DNA from: an uncultured Pelagibacteraceae bacterium
GTDB taxonomy: Bacteria; Pseudomonadota; Alphaproteobacteria; Pelagibacterales; Pelagibacteraceae
Reading direction: 5' to 3'
Assembly (NCBI GenBank): GCA_902537665.1
Contig: CACBCE010000001.1
Location: 1 to 64,000, forward strand
DNA length: 64,000 nt
Shown here: piece after piece, positions 40,459-51,000 of the stretch
Numbering within the stretch: position 1 is the stretch's first letter
Layout: every line of letters begins with the position of its first letter
The notes under the pieces: generated by a model
What the model was told of the DNA's origin: nothing
Seen by the model: only the letters and a program-made list of their open reading frames with translations
Databases searched by the model: none
Made by a program: the position numbers and the translations under genes

Positions 40459-43400
40459 ATGAGCGAAAAACTATTAGTTCCTGATATAGGTGACTTTGAA
40501 AATGTGGAGGTCATTGAATTACTTGTCAAAGAAGGTCAAAAAATTGCTAAGAACGATCCAGTAGTTACTATAGAAAGTGATAAATCGAGTGTTGAAATAC
40601 CTTCAACTTTATCAGGCGTAATTGAGACAATAAAAGTTAAAGTAGGTGATAAAGTTTCAAAAGGTGATTTAATTCTTAATATTTTAGGGTCAAATGCAGA
40701 ACATTCTACAACGAAAACTATTCCAAAAGACACTGAAAATTTGATTAAAGAAGCAGAAAAATCGTTAGAAAAAAAACAAGAGCAAATCATCCATGCAAAT
40801 AATATTGAGAAAAAAAAACCAGAAATAATTCAAGTAGTTAATGACAGCGATATTGATCCATTAGAAACTAATGAATGGTTAGAGTCACTCACTGCAGTAA
40901 TTGAGAAAGATGGAAATCAAAGAGCCCATTATTTAATAAAGGAATTAATAAATAAAGCTTATATGGAGGGTGCAAATATCCCCTATACACAAAACACACC
41001 CTATATAAATACAATTCCAGTAAATGAAGAGAAAAAATCAAACGGTGATCAAAATATTGAGAGAAGAATTCGGTCATTGATAAGATGGAATTCCGCAGCA
41101 ATGGTTGTTCGTGCTAATAAAAAATTTCCTGAACTTGGAGGACATATTGGAACATTTGCATCAGCAGCTACGCTTTATGATGTGGGGATGAATCATTTCT
41201 GGAGAGCAAAAAATAATAAGTTTGGTGGAGACTTAATTTACTTTCAAGGACATAGCGCTCCAGGTATGTACGCAAGGGCATTTCTTGAGGGAAGACTTAA
41301 TGAAAAACAATTAGATAGTTTTAGACAGGAAGTTAATCCAGGAGGTTTATCATCTTATCCACATCCTTGGTTGATGCCAAATTTTTGGCAATTTCCCACA
41401 GTCTCAATGGGTTTAGGACCAATGTTAGCTATTTATCAAGCAAGATATATGAAATATTTGATAAACAGGGGTCTCATAAAAGATGAAGGACGAAAAGTGT
41501 GGGCTTTCTTAGGAGATGGGGAAATGGATGAACCTGAGTCTTTAGGAGCAATTGGTTTAGCAGCTAGGGAAAAATTAGATAACCTAATATTTGTGATCAA
41601 TTGTAACCTTCAAAGATTGGACGGGCCTGTAAGGGGTAATGGAAAAATTATACAAGAATTAGAGGGTATTTTTAGAGGAGCTGGATGGAATGTTATCAAA
41701 GTAATTTGGGGTTCTTATTGGGATCCGCTATTGGCCAACGATAAAACTGGTCATTTAATTAAAGTTATGAATGAAACTGTAGATGGTGAATATCAAGCAA
41801 TGAAAGCAAGAGATGGAGCTTATGTGCGAGAAAAGTTTTTTGGTAAGTATCCTGAAACTAAAGAGTTAATCTCAAGCCTTTCAGACAAAGATATATGGAG
41901 ATTGAATAGAGGTGGACACGATCCTCACAAAGTTTTTGCAGCTTATGATAAAGCTTCAAAAAATATTGGAAGCCCGACAGTTGTGATTGCTAAGACTATA
42001 AAGGGTTATGGAATGGGCAAAAGTGGAGAGAGTGTGAATACAACCCATCAAACTAAAAAATTAGATATAGACGATTTGATGTATTACAGAGATAGGTTTG
42101 ATGTTCCTCTAACTGATAAACAGGTGCAAAATATTGAATATTATAAGCCAGACCAAAACTCACCTGAAATAAAATATATCAAAGAAAGAAGACTTCAATT
42201 AGGAGGATTTATCCCAGAGAGAACTACTTACGCAAAAACCATTAAAGCCCCTCCGAAAAACATTTTTGACAATATGAAAGAGTCTACAGGTAAAAAAGAA
42301 ATGTCGACTACTATGGCATTAGTAAGAATGCTTACTAATCTACTGAGAGATAAAAATGTTGCCTCAAGATTAGTACCAATCATTCCTGATGAGGCGAGAA
42401 CATTTGGTATGGAGGGTTTTTTTCAAAAAATTGGTATTTATGCTCACGAAGGACAAAAATATGAACCTGAGGACTCAGCACAATTAAGTTCTTATAGAGA
42501 AGAAAAAAGCGGACAAGTTTTGGAGGAAGGAATTAACGAGGCAGGTGCAATGTCTTCATGGATTGCTGCAGGCACTTCGTACACAAATCATGATATTGAA
42601 ATGATCCCTATCTATCTTTTTTACTCAATGTTTGGTTTTCAAAGAATAGGTGATTTTGCTTGGGCAGGAGCAGACAGTCAATCAAGAGGGTTTTTAATTG
42701 GAGCCACTGCAGGGAGAACAACATTAGCAGGAGAAGGTTTACAGCACCAAGATGGACATAGTCATTTAATGGCATCAACTATTCCAAACTGTAAGTCTTA
42801 TGACCCAACATTTCATTATGAACTAGCAACAATCTTTAGAGAAGGATTGAAAAGAATGCATGAGAAGAAAGAAAATATTTTTTATTACATTACAACAATG
42901 AACGAAAATTATCCTCATCCTGCTATGCCAACTGAAAAATCATGCGAAGAAGGCATTTTAAAAGGAATGTATAAAATTAAAGAATTTAACAAATATAAAA
43001 AAACTAAAATTCAATTTCTAGGATCAGGCACAATTTTAAGAGAAATGATAGCTGGTGCGGAGATATTACAAAAGGAATATCAAATTGATAGTGAAGTTTG
43101 GAGCGTAACTAGTTTCAATGAATTAAGAAGAGATGGCTTAGAGGTAGAAAGATATAATTTGTTAAATCCTGAAAAAGAACCAAAAAAATCATATGTTGAA
43201 AGCTGTTTAGGCAAAACTGAAGGTCCAATTTTGGCCGCATCAGATTATATGAGAATGAATTCAGACCAAATTAGACCTTATATTAACAAGAGCTTTTACT
43301 CATTAGGAACAGATGGATTTGGTCGAAGTGATACCAGAAAAAATTTGAGGAAGTTCTTTGAGGTTGATAAAGAACATGTTGTTGCATATGGATTAAGTGT

Positions 43401-43497
43401 TTTATCTAAAGAACAATTAATTGCATCTAAATACGCTCAAGAGGCAATAAAGAAGTATCAAATCGATAAAGATAAACCAATGCCGACAAAATTATAA
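40459..43497 (+). CDS. aceE: Pyruvate dehydrogenase E1, homodimeric AceE type, with N-terminal lipoyl domain
   Basis: Residues ~1-75 lipoyl domain (VTIESDKSSVEIPS); then E1: RRIRSLIRWNSAAMVVRANKKFPELGGHIGTFASAATLYDVG, FLGDGEMDEPES, NCNLQRLDGPVRGNGK. Confidence 0.95.
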   Translation: MSEKLLVPDIGDFENVEVIELLVKEGQKIAKNDPVVTIESDKSSVEIPSTLSGVIETIKVKVGDKVSKGDLILNILGSNAEHSTTKTIPKDTENLIKEAEKSLEKKQEQIIHANNIEKKKPEIIQVVNDSDIDPLETNEWLESLTAVIEKDGNQRAHYLIKELINKAYMEGANIPYTQNTPYINTIPVNEEKKSNGDQNIERRIRSLIRWNSAAMVVRANKKFPELGGHIGTFASAATLYDVGMNHFWRAKNNKFGGDLIYFQGHSAPGMYARAFLEGRLNEKQLDSFRQEVNPGGLSSYPHPWLMPNFWQFPTVSMGLGPMLAIYQARYMKYLINRGLIKDEGRKVWAFLGDGEMDEPESLGAIGLAAREKLDNLIFVINCNLQRLDGPVRGNGKIIQELEGIFRGAGWNVIKVIWGSYWDPLLANDKTGHLIKVMNETVDGEYQAMKARDGAYVREKFFGKYPETKELISSLSDKDIWRLNRGGHDPHKVFAAYDKASKNIGSPTVVIAKTIKGYGMGKSGESVNTTHQTKKLDIDDLMYYRDRFDVPLTDKQVQNIEYYKPDQNSPEIKYIKERRLQLGGFIPERTTYAKTIKAPPKNIFDNMKESTGKKEMSTTMALVRMLTNLLRDKNVASRLVPIIPDEARTFGMEGFFQKIGIYAHEGQKYEPEDSAQLSSYREEKSGQVLEEGINEAGAMSSWIAAGTSYTNHDIEMIPIYLFYSMFGFQRIGDFAWAGADSQSRGFLIGATAGRTTLAGEGLQHQDGHSHLMASTIPNCKSYDPTFHYELATIFREGLKRMHEKKENIFYYITTMNENYPHPAMPTEKSCEEGILKGMYKIKEFNKYKKTKIQFLGSGTILREMIAGAEILQKEYQIDSEVWSVTSFNELRRDGLEVERYNLLNPEKEPKKSYVESCLGKTEGPILAASDYMRMNSDQIRPYINKSFYSLGTDGFGRSDTRKNLRKFFEVDKEHVVAYGLSVLSKEQLIASKYAQEAIKKYQIDKDKPMPTKL

Positions 43498-44762
43498 TGT
43501 CAAAGAAAGATATAAAGGTTCCAAATATTGGTGAATTCAAAGATGTGGAAGTCATCGAAGTTTTAATTAAAAAAGGTCAAAAAATAAAAAAGAACGATCC
43601 ACTAATAACTATAGAAAGTGATAAATCAAGTGTGGAAATACCATCCTCTGATGATGGAACCATAATTTCTTTGAATGTTAAAATTGGAGACAAGGTATCG
43701 GAAGGTGATAAAATTATTGAAATTGAAAGTGAGAAAGAAATAAAAGAAACAAGTGTACGAGAATTACCAAAAAGTCAATTACCAAAAGAAATAAAAAAAG
43801 ATAATGTAAAAAAAACCAATGAGACTGAAAATATAATAGTTAAAGATTTTTCTACAAAAGCTTCTGCTTCACCAAAAGTTAGAAAATTTGCGAGAGAACT
43901 TGGAGTTAATATCAACAAAGTCCCAGGTAGCGAAAGGCAAGGTAGGGTTACCGAGAGTGATGTAAAGTTATTTGTTGCAACTAAATCTGATAAAAGTTTC
44001 AAAGATCAAAATACAACTGAACAAAAAATTGAACTAGAGTATTCTCATTCAGATTTTGGAGAAGTAGATATTAAAGACATTCCCAGAGTGAAAAAGTTGT
44101 CGTCTAAATATTTAATGAACTCTTGGACAAAAATTCCTCATGTAACCAATCATGATGAAGCTGATATAACTGAATTAGAGGAATTTAGAACTTCTCTTAC
44201 GGACGTATATACTGGTGAAAAAAAAAAAATTACACCATTAGCTTTCATCGTAAAAGCATTAACAACATCATTAAAAAAATTTCCAAATTTTAATACCTCA
44301 ATCGATCAAATTGAAAATGGCAAAATGACTGTTAAAAAGTATTATCATGTTGGTATAGCAGTGGATACACCACATGGTTTGATGGTTCCTAAATTAAGAA
44401 ATGCAGATAATAAAAATATTTCTTTAATAAGCACAGAATTAAAAAAAATCAGTCAGCAATGTAGAGATCTTAAAATTGATAAAAAAGAGTTATTCGGAGG
44501 TTCTATGACGATAACTAGCCTAGGGGGAATTGGGGGATCTTTTTTTACCCCAATTATAAATTATCCTGAAGTTGCTATTTTAGGAGTAGGAAGAGCAGAA
44601 AAAAAACAAGTATTTATGGATGGAAAATTTGTAACGCGTACTATGTTGCCACTTTCCCTATCTTATGATCATAGAATTATTGATGGTGCAGAGGCAGCTC
44701 GATTTAATAATGATTTAAAAGAAAATCTTGGTAAAAATTTTGCTTATAAGTTAGCCGTTTAA
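43497..44762 (+). CDS. aceF: Dihydrolipoamide acetyltransferase (E2), single lipoyl domain
   Basis: Lipoyl domain; E3-binding ASPKVRKFARELGVNINKVPGSERQGRVTESDV; catalytic LSYDHRIIDGAEAARF. Confidence 0.95.
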   Translation: MSKKDIKVPNIGEFKDVEVIEVLIKKGQKIKKNDPLITIESDKSSVEIPSSDDGTIISLNVKIGDKVSEGDKIIEIESEKEIKETSVRELPKSQLPKEIKKDNVKKTNETENIIVKDFSTKASASPKVRKFARELGVNINKVPGSERQGRVTESDVKLFVATKSDKSFKDQNTTEQKIELEYSHSDFGEVDIKDIPRVKKLSSKYLMNSWTKIPHVTNHDEADITELEEFRTSLTDVYTGEKKKITPLAFIVKALTTSLKKFPNFNTSIDQIENGKMTVKKYYHVGIAVDTPHGLMVPKLRNADNKNISLISTELKKISQQCRDLKIDKKELFGGSMTITSLGGIGGSFFTPIINYPEVAILGVGRAEKKQVFMDGKFVTRTMLPLSLSYDHRIIDGAEAARFNNDLKENLGKNFAYKLAV

Positions 44763-44770
44763 TAAAAATT

Positions 44771-45667
44771 ATGTCTAAAAGTGTTTCATTGTTAAGTGCT
44801 TTGCTGTGTACATTTATTTGGGGAACTACATTTATTGCTCAAGACACTGGCATGGATGATATTGGTCCGTTTACATTTAATGCTGTAAGGTTTTTTGTGG
44901 GGTTTTTGGCAATTCTTCCTTTGGTATTTTTATTTGAGACTAAAAAATTTAAATTAGAATTTAAAACTGGTTTTAGATATTTTGCTATTCTATCTTTTTT
45001 AATTGGATTATCATTATTTTTAGGTTCGGCGTTGCAGCAAGTAGCTTTGCTTTATACAGATGTAGCTAATGCTGCTTTTTTTACGATTTTTTATGTTCCG
45101 ATGGTACCAATTATTATTTTTATATTTAAGAGAGATTCATTGCATTGGAGTGTGTGGCCTTCAGTCATTTTATGTTTAATTGGTGGGTATCTTTTAACTA
45201 ATTTTTATGATGCTACAATTAGACTTGGAGACACGTTGGTCATTCTTGGAGCATTATTCTGGAGTACTCACATCATATTTACTGGAATGATTGTTAAAAC
45301 ATATAACTTACCCTTAACATTAGGTGCAATTCAAACTTTATTAGTGGCTTTATTTTCTTTTATCATTGGTTTGATTTATGAAGAATTTGTAATTGAAAAT
45401 ATTCTAAACGAGATAGACTCTATACTCTATGCAGGAATTTTATCAGGTGGTTTTGCATTCGTTTTACAAATTTACGCTCAAAAAAACATAACACCCGCAC
45501 CAGCAGCCATAATTTTTTCATTAGAAGGTGTATTTGCAACTATCGCAGCGTGGTTTTTATTAAGTCAAATTTTAGATTTTAATAATATATTAGGGTGCTT
45601 GTTCATATTGTGTGGTGTTTTAATTTCTCAATTATTACCCTTGATGAGGAAAATAAATTATCAATAA
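44771..45667 (+). CDS. EamA/DMT family transporter
   Basis: Ten hydrophobic segments; FIWGTTFIAQ. Confidence 0.87.
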   Translation: MSKSVSLLSALLCTFIWGTTFIAQDTGMDDIGPFTFNAVRFFVGFLAILPLVFLFETKKFKLEFKTGFRYFAILSFLIGLSLFLGSALQQVALLYTDVANAAFFTIFYVPMVPIIIFIFKRDSLHWSVWPSVILCLIGGYLLTNFYDATIRLGDTLVILGALFWSTHIIFTGMIVKTYNLPLTLGAIQTLLVALFSFIIGLIYEEFVIENILNEIDSILYAGILSGGFAFVLQIYAQKNITPAPAAIIFSLEGVFATIAAWFLLSQILDFNNILGCLFILCGVLISQLLPLMRKINYQ

Positions 45668-46414
45668 TAAAACTAAAGCAATAATAATTCTATAAATTAC
45701 GAATACGGTTAAAGAAAAATTCCTTACATATCTTATAAAATATTTGACTGTGATAAATGAGAAGATAAAAGAAAGAGTAACTGCAATCAATAATAAATAA
45801 TTAAATTCAGTAGACTGTTGTACGGCATCTTGAAGACCTAAAAAACTTGCCCCTGCTAACGCAGGTATAGATAATAAAAAGGCAATTTTGCTAGAGTCAA
45901 CTCTATTAAATTTTAAAAATCGAGCTGCTGTTAAAGTTATTCCTGCTCTACTTACACCAGGTATGAGTGCTAAAATTTGAAATAAACCTATGAATAATAT
46001 TGATTTTATATTTAAGTTGGTTGATATATTTTGATCAGTATCTCTTTTATCTGATAAAAATAGGACTAAACCAAAAAATAGAGTTGTCCATGCAATAATT
46101 TCTATATTTCTTAAAAGATTAATTATTTCGATCGAATATATTATATATCCAAAAATTATAAGAGGTATTGATCCAACTAAAATCAAAACCAATAGTTTTT
46201 GATTGTTTCTTAAATTTAGTAAATCTTTTTTAAAGAAATAGATTATTGCAAATAAAGAACCCAAGTGCAGACCAATATCAATGAATAAAGAACTTGAGCT
46301 AAAATCATAAAAATTTGATATTAAGATCAGATGGGCTGAAGAGCTAATAGGTAAAAATTCAGAAATACCTTGGACCGCAGAAAGAATTAGTATTTCTATA
46401 AAATCTTGAAGCAT
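45635..46414 (-). CDS. uppP: Undecaprenyl-diphosphatase
   Basis: LSAVQGISEFLPISSSAHL; PGVSRAGITLTAARFL. Confidence 0.95.
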   Translation of the reverse strand: MLQDFIEILILSAVQGISEFLPISSSAHLILISNFYDFSSSSLFIDIGLHLGSLFAIIYFFKKDLLNLRNNQKLLVLILVGSIPLIIFGYIIYSIEIINLLRNIEIIAWTTLFFGLVLFLSDKRDTDQNISTNLNIKSILFIGLFQILALIPGVSRAGITLTAARFLKFNRVDSSKIAFLLSIPALAGASFLGLQDAVQQSTEFNYLLLIAVTLSFIFSFITVKYFIRYVRNFSLTVFVIYRIIIALVLLLIIYFPHQG

Positions 46415-46520
46415 AAAGATGTCGTAACTTAAAAAATATTCATTTTAAACAATTCGATTTAATCATAATAGGTATGCAAAAAATAAATTTCCCACATTTT
46501 ATGCTAAATAAAGTTAATTA

Positions 46521-46541
46521 TAGGTCATAACTATTGACCTA
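46521..46541. promoter_or_regulatory. Inverted repeat upstream of gltD: TAGGTCA-TAACTAT-TGACCTA
   Basis: Perfect 7-bp arms, 7-nt spacer. Confidence 0.6.
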
Positions 46542-46597
46542 AATAATACTTTTATTGCTAAAAACAATGTATAATTTGCCGAAAATTTAAAGATTCT

Positions 46598-48037
46598 ATG
46601 ACTGATAAAATGTTAAAATTTGTAAAAATAGGTCAACAAACTCCACCTAAAAGAAAGATTGGCACAAGAAAAGAGGATTTTAATGAGATCTATGACGAGT
46701 TTGTAACTAAAAAAGCTGAAGAGCAATCAAGCAGATGCTCTCAATGTGGAGTTCCATTTTGCCAAGTACATTGTCCTTTAAGCAACAACATTCCAGATTG
46801 GTTAAAACTTACAGCTGAGGGAAGATTAAAAGAGGCCTACGAATTATCTCAAAGCACTAACAATATGCCAGAAGTGTGTGGAAGAATTTGTCCTCAGGAT
46901 AGATTATGTGAGGGTAACTGCGTTATTGAGCAATCAGGACATGGAACAGTCACTATTGGTTCAGTTGAGAAATATATTAATGATAAAGCGTGGGAACAAG
47001 GCTGGGTTAAACCAATTTCTTTAAAATATGAAAAAGATCAAAGCGTTGGAATAATTGGAGCCGGTCCCGCAGGATTAGCAGCTGCTGAGCAGCTAAGGAA
47101 AAATGGTTATAAGATTACTGTTTATGATAGATATGATCGTGCAGGTGGATTGTTAATTTATGGTATTCCAAATTTTAAACTTGAAAAACATGTAGTTGAG
47201 CGAAGAACAAAATTGTTAAAGGATGGTGGGATAAAATTTATTCAAAATTTTGAAGTTGGTAAAGATGCAAGTCTAGAACAGTTGCGAAAAAAACATGATG
47301 CAATTTTAATAGCGACGGGTGTATATAAACCAAGAGAAGTTGAATTACCTGGTAATGATTTAGGTAATATTTTTCCTGCAATGGAGTTTTTGACAGCATC
47401 AAATAAAAAAGGCCTAGGAGATAAAGTAGAGTTATTTGATAAAGGAATTTTAAACGCTGAGGGAAAAGATGTTGTAGTAATAGGTGGCGGTGACACAGCA
47501 ATGGATTGTGTCAGAACTTCTGTAAGACAAAAAGCTAAGTCGGTAAAATGTTTATATAGAAGAGATAAAGAAAATATGCCTGGATCTGCTAGAGAAGTTG
47601 CTAATGCTGAGGAGGAGGGTGTAGAATTTGTTTGGCTTTCTAGTCCAAAAGAATTCAAAGGAAAAAATAAAATTGAAAATTTAGTTGTTAATCAAATTGA
47701 ATTAGGTGAACCAGATGAGTCAGGAAGACGAAAACCAGAAATTAAAGAAGGTTCGGAATTTACGGTAAAAGCCGATATGGTAATCAAAGCTCTTGGATTT
47801 GATCCAGAAAATTTACCATTATTATTTGATGCACAAGAGTTACAAGTAACAAAATGGGGAACAATTAAAACTGATTTCAATACGATGGAAACAAATCTAA
47901 AAGGTGTTTTTGCTGCAGGAGATATTGTAAGAGGAGCGTCGTTAGTAGTATGGGCAATCAAAGATGGGAGAGATGCAGCTTCTTCTATGAAAACATATTT
48001 AGAAAATATGCAATTAAAAAAAACAAAAGTAGCTTAA
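46598..48037 (+). CDS. gltD: Glutamate synthase small subunit
   Basis: CSQCGVPFCQVHCPLSNNIPDWL; GIIGAGPAGLAAAEQLRKNGY. Confidence 0.95.
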   Translation: MTDKMLKFVKIGQQTPPKRKIGTRKEDFNEIYDEFVTKKAEEQSSRCSQCGVPFCQVHCPLSNNIPDWLKLTAEGRLKEAYELSQSTNNMPEVCGRICPQDRLCEGNCVIEQSGHGTVTIGSVEKYINDKAWEQGWVKPISLKYEKDQSVGIIGAGPAGLAAAEQLRKNGYKITVYDRYDRAGGLLIYGIPNFKLEKHVVERRTKLLKDGGIKFIQNFEVGKDASLEQLRKKHDAILIATGVYKPREVELPGNDLGNIFPAMEFLTASNKKGLGDKVELFDKGILNAEGKDVVVIGGGDTAMDCVRTSVRQKAKSVKCLYRRDKENMPGSAREVANAEEEGVEFVWLSSPKEFKGKNKIENLVVNQIELGEPDESGRRKPEIKEGSEFTVKADMVIKALGFDPENLPLLFDAQELQVTKWGTIKTDFNTMETNLKGVFAAGDIVRGASLVVWAIKDGRDAASSMKTYLENMQLKKTKVA

Positions 48038-51000
48038 TGAAAAATTATAAAAAAAATTTAAAGTTACTCACAAAAAATCATGTTTATTCAAAAGAGATGG
48101 AACACGATGCTTGTGGAGTTGGTTTAATCGCATCTACAGAAGGAAAAAAATCTAGGGCTATAGTTGAGTATGGAATTGAAGCTTTAAAAGCAGTTTGGCA
48201 CAGAGGTGCTGTTGATGCAGATGGTAAAACGGGCGATGGAGCCGGAATACATGTTGAAATTCCGAAAGACTTTTTTATAGAAAAAATACAAGTTACCGGA
48301 CACGATTATGATAATTCTGAAATCTGTGTAGGAATGATTTTTTTACCTAGAAATGATTATTCAGCGCAAGAGAGTTGTAAAACAATAGTTGAGAGTGAAC
48401 TAACTAAAAATAATTTTAGTATATATGGTTGGCGACAAGTGCCAGTAAATTCAAAAGTTTTAGGGGAAAAAGCTCTTCAAACCATGCCAGAAATCATACA
48501 AGTTCTTTTTAAACCTAACGATCCAAATTTATTAGATAAGAACTTAGAGAGAAAAATTTATGAAATAAGAAAGAGAATTGAAAATAAAGCTTTTGATGCC
48601 TCATTGAATAATTTTTATATTTGTTCAATTAGTTCAAAATCTATAATTTATAAAGGGCTATATTTAGCGGAGTCTTTATCTGACTTTTATTTAGATCTTA
48701 GAGATTCAAGATTTATTTCAAGATATGCAATTTTTCATCAAAGATTTTCAACAAACACCGCACCGAGCTGGAGTTTAGCTCAACCATTTAGGGCCATAGC
48801 GCACAATGGTGAGATAAATACTTATAAAGGTAATAAAAACTGGATGAAAGTTCACGAACAAGAAATGAGTAGCCCACTTTTCGAGGACATAGAAAATTTA
48901 AAACCAGTAATCCAAAAAGGAGTCTCTGACTCTGCAGCTTTAGATAATGTATTTGAATTATTAAATAAATCAGGCCAATCTGCGCCATTAGCTAAATTAA
49001 TGCTAGTACCGGACGCATGGTCAAAAAAAAATAAGACATTATCAAAAAGTCATCAGCAATTATTTAATTTTTTAAATAGCACAATGGAACCATGGGATGG
49101 ACCTGCTGCTATTGCAGCTACAGACAATGAATGGGTTATAGCTGCAAACGATAGAAATGGTCTTAGGCCTTTGAGATATGCAATTACAAAAGACAAAATG
49201 ATCTTCGCAGGCTCAGAAACAGGAATGATTGATTTAAATGAAAAAAAAATTTTAACCAAGGGAAGACTTGGTCCTGGTGAAATTATCGGGGTTAGAATTG
49301 AAAAAGGTAAAGTTTTTTCTAATAGTCAAATAAAAGATTATTTGGCTAAAGAATTTAAACACTTCAATTCTCAAATAATTGATCTAGATGAAAAATTATC
49401 AATTTCCAATGAAAAACATAATTTTGATGGCGAAAGTTTAAGAAGAAGGCAATATACTTTCGGAATAAGCTTAGAGGATCTAGAACTTATCTTACATCCA
49501 ATGGCAGAAGATGCAAAAGAAGCAACAGGTTCCATGGGTGATGATACCCCTTTAGCAGTGTTATCTGATAAGTATAGACCACTTTACCATTTTTTTAGAC
49601 AAAATTTTAGCCAAGTAACTAATCCGCCAATTGACTCTTTAAGAGAAAATAAAGTGATGAGTTTAAAAACTAGATTTGGAAATTTAGGTAACATTCTTGA
49701 TTTTGATACTTTAACTAAAGAGAATATTTATGTTTTAAATAGCCCTATTCTATCAAATTCACAATTTAATAAGTTCACTAATTTTTTTGGTAAAAATTTA
49801 GTAACTATTGATTGTTCATTTTCACAAGATGACAATTTAGAAAATTCTATTAACAGGATCCAAAAAGAGTCTGAAATTGCAGTAAGACAAGGCATTACCC
49901 AACTGATTTTAAGTGACAAAAATCTCTCATCTGAAAGATTGCCAATGCCTATGTTATTATGTGTCGGAGCCATAAACACATTTTTGATACAAAAAAAATT
50001 AAGAGGTTATGTTTCTATAAATGTTCAGTCTGGAGAGGCTATAGATACTCATTCGTTTGCAACATTAATTGGAGTTGGAGCAACTACAGTAAATCCTTAT
50101 CTGGCTTTTGATAGTTTATATCAAAGATATGAAAAAAAACTTTTTGGCCAATTTAGTTTTGATGAGTGTGTACAACGCTACATTAATTCAGTTAATGCGG
50201 GTTTATTGAAGATAATGTCAAAAATGGGGATTTCAGTTTTAAGTTCTTACAGAGGTGGATGTAATTTTGAAACAGTAGGATTGAGCAGAACAGTTGTAAA
50301 TGAATACTTTCCTGGAGTTACCTCGAAAATTTCAGGTATTGGTTTAGTTGGAATTGAAAAAAAAATAAGAGAAATTCATAAAGAAGCATTTGAAAGTACA
50401 GAAACTATATTGCCAATTGGAGGTATTTATAGATATAGGAAAAACGGAGAAACACATCAATATCAAGGAAAGCTAATTCATTTATTACAAAGCGCTGTAG
50501 GCTCAAATTCATATGAAGCATATAAAAAATATGCTGATGGTATATATAATTTACCACCAATAAATTTGAGGGATCTAGTTGATTTTAGAAAAAAAAAATT
50601 GGGCCCATCAATTAACTTATCAGAAGTTGAACCAATAGAAAAAATATTAAAAAGATTTGGTAGTGGAAGCATGTCCCACGGTGCTTTATCTAAAGAAGCG
50701 CATGAAACACTTGCTATTGGAATGAATAGAATTAAAGGAGCTTCTTGTAGTGGTGAAGGTGGAGAAGATTCAGAAAGATTTAAAGTGATGGATAGTGGTG
50801 ATAGTGCAAATTCTAGAGTTAAACAAATTGCATCTGCTAGATTTGGTGTGACTGTGAATTACTTGAATAATTGTAATGAAATAGAAATCAAAATGGCACA
50901 AGGCGCTAAACCAGGGGAAGGCGGTCAGTTACCTGGCTTTAAAGTAACAAAGGAAATTGCAAGACTACGACATTCCACACCAGGAGTAACACTAATTTCT

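Noticed and set aside
47238-47961. Minus-strand ORFs of 87-138 aa inside gltD
   Set aside because: Shadow ORFs opposite well-conserved GltD; no recognisable domains
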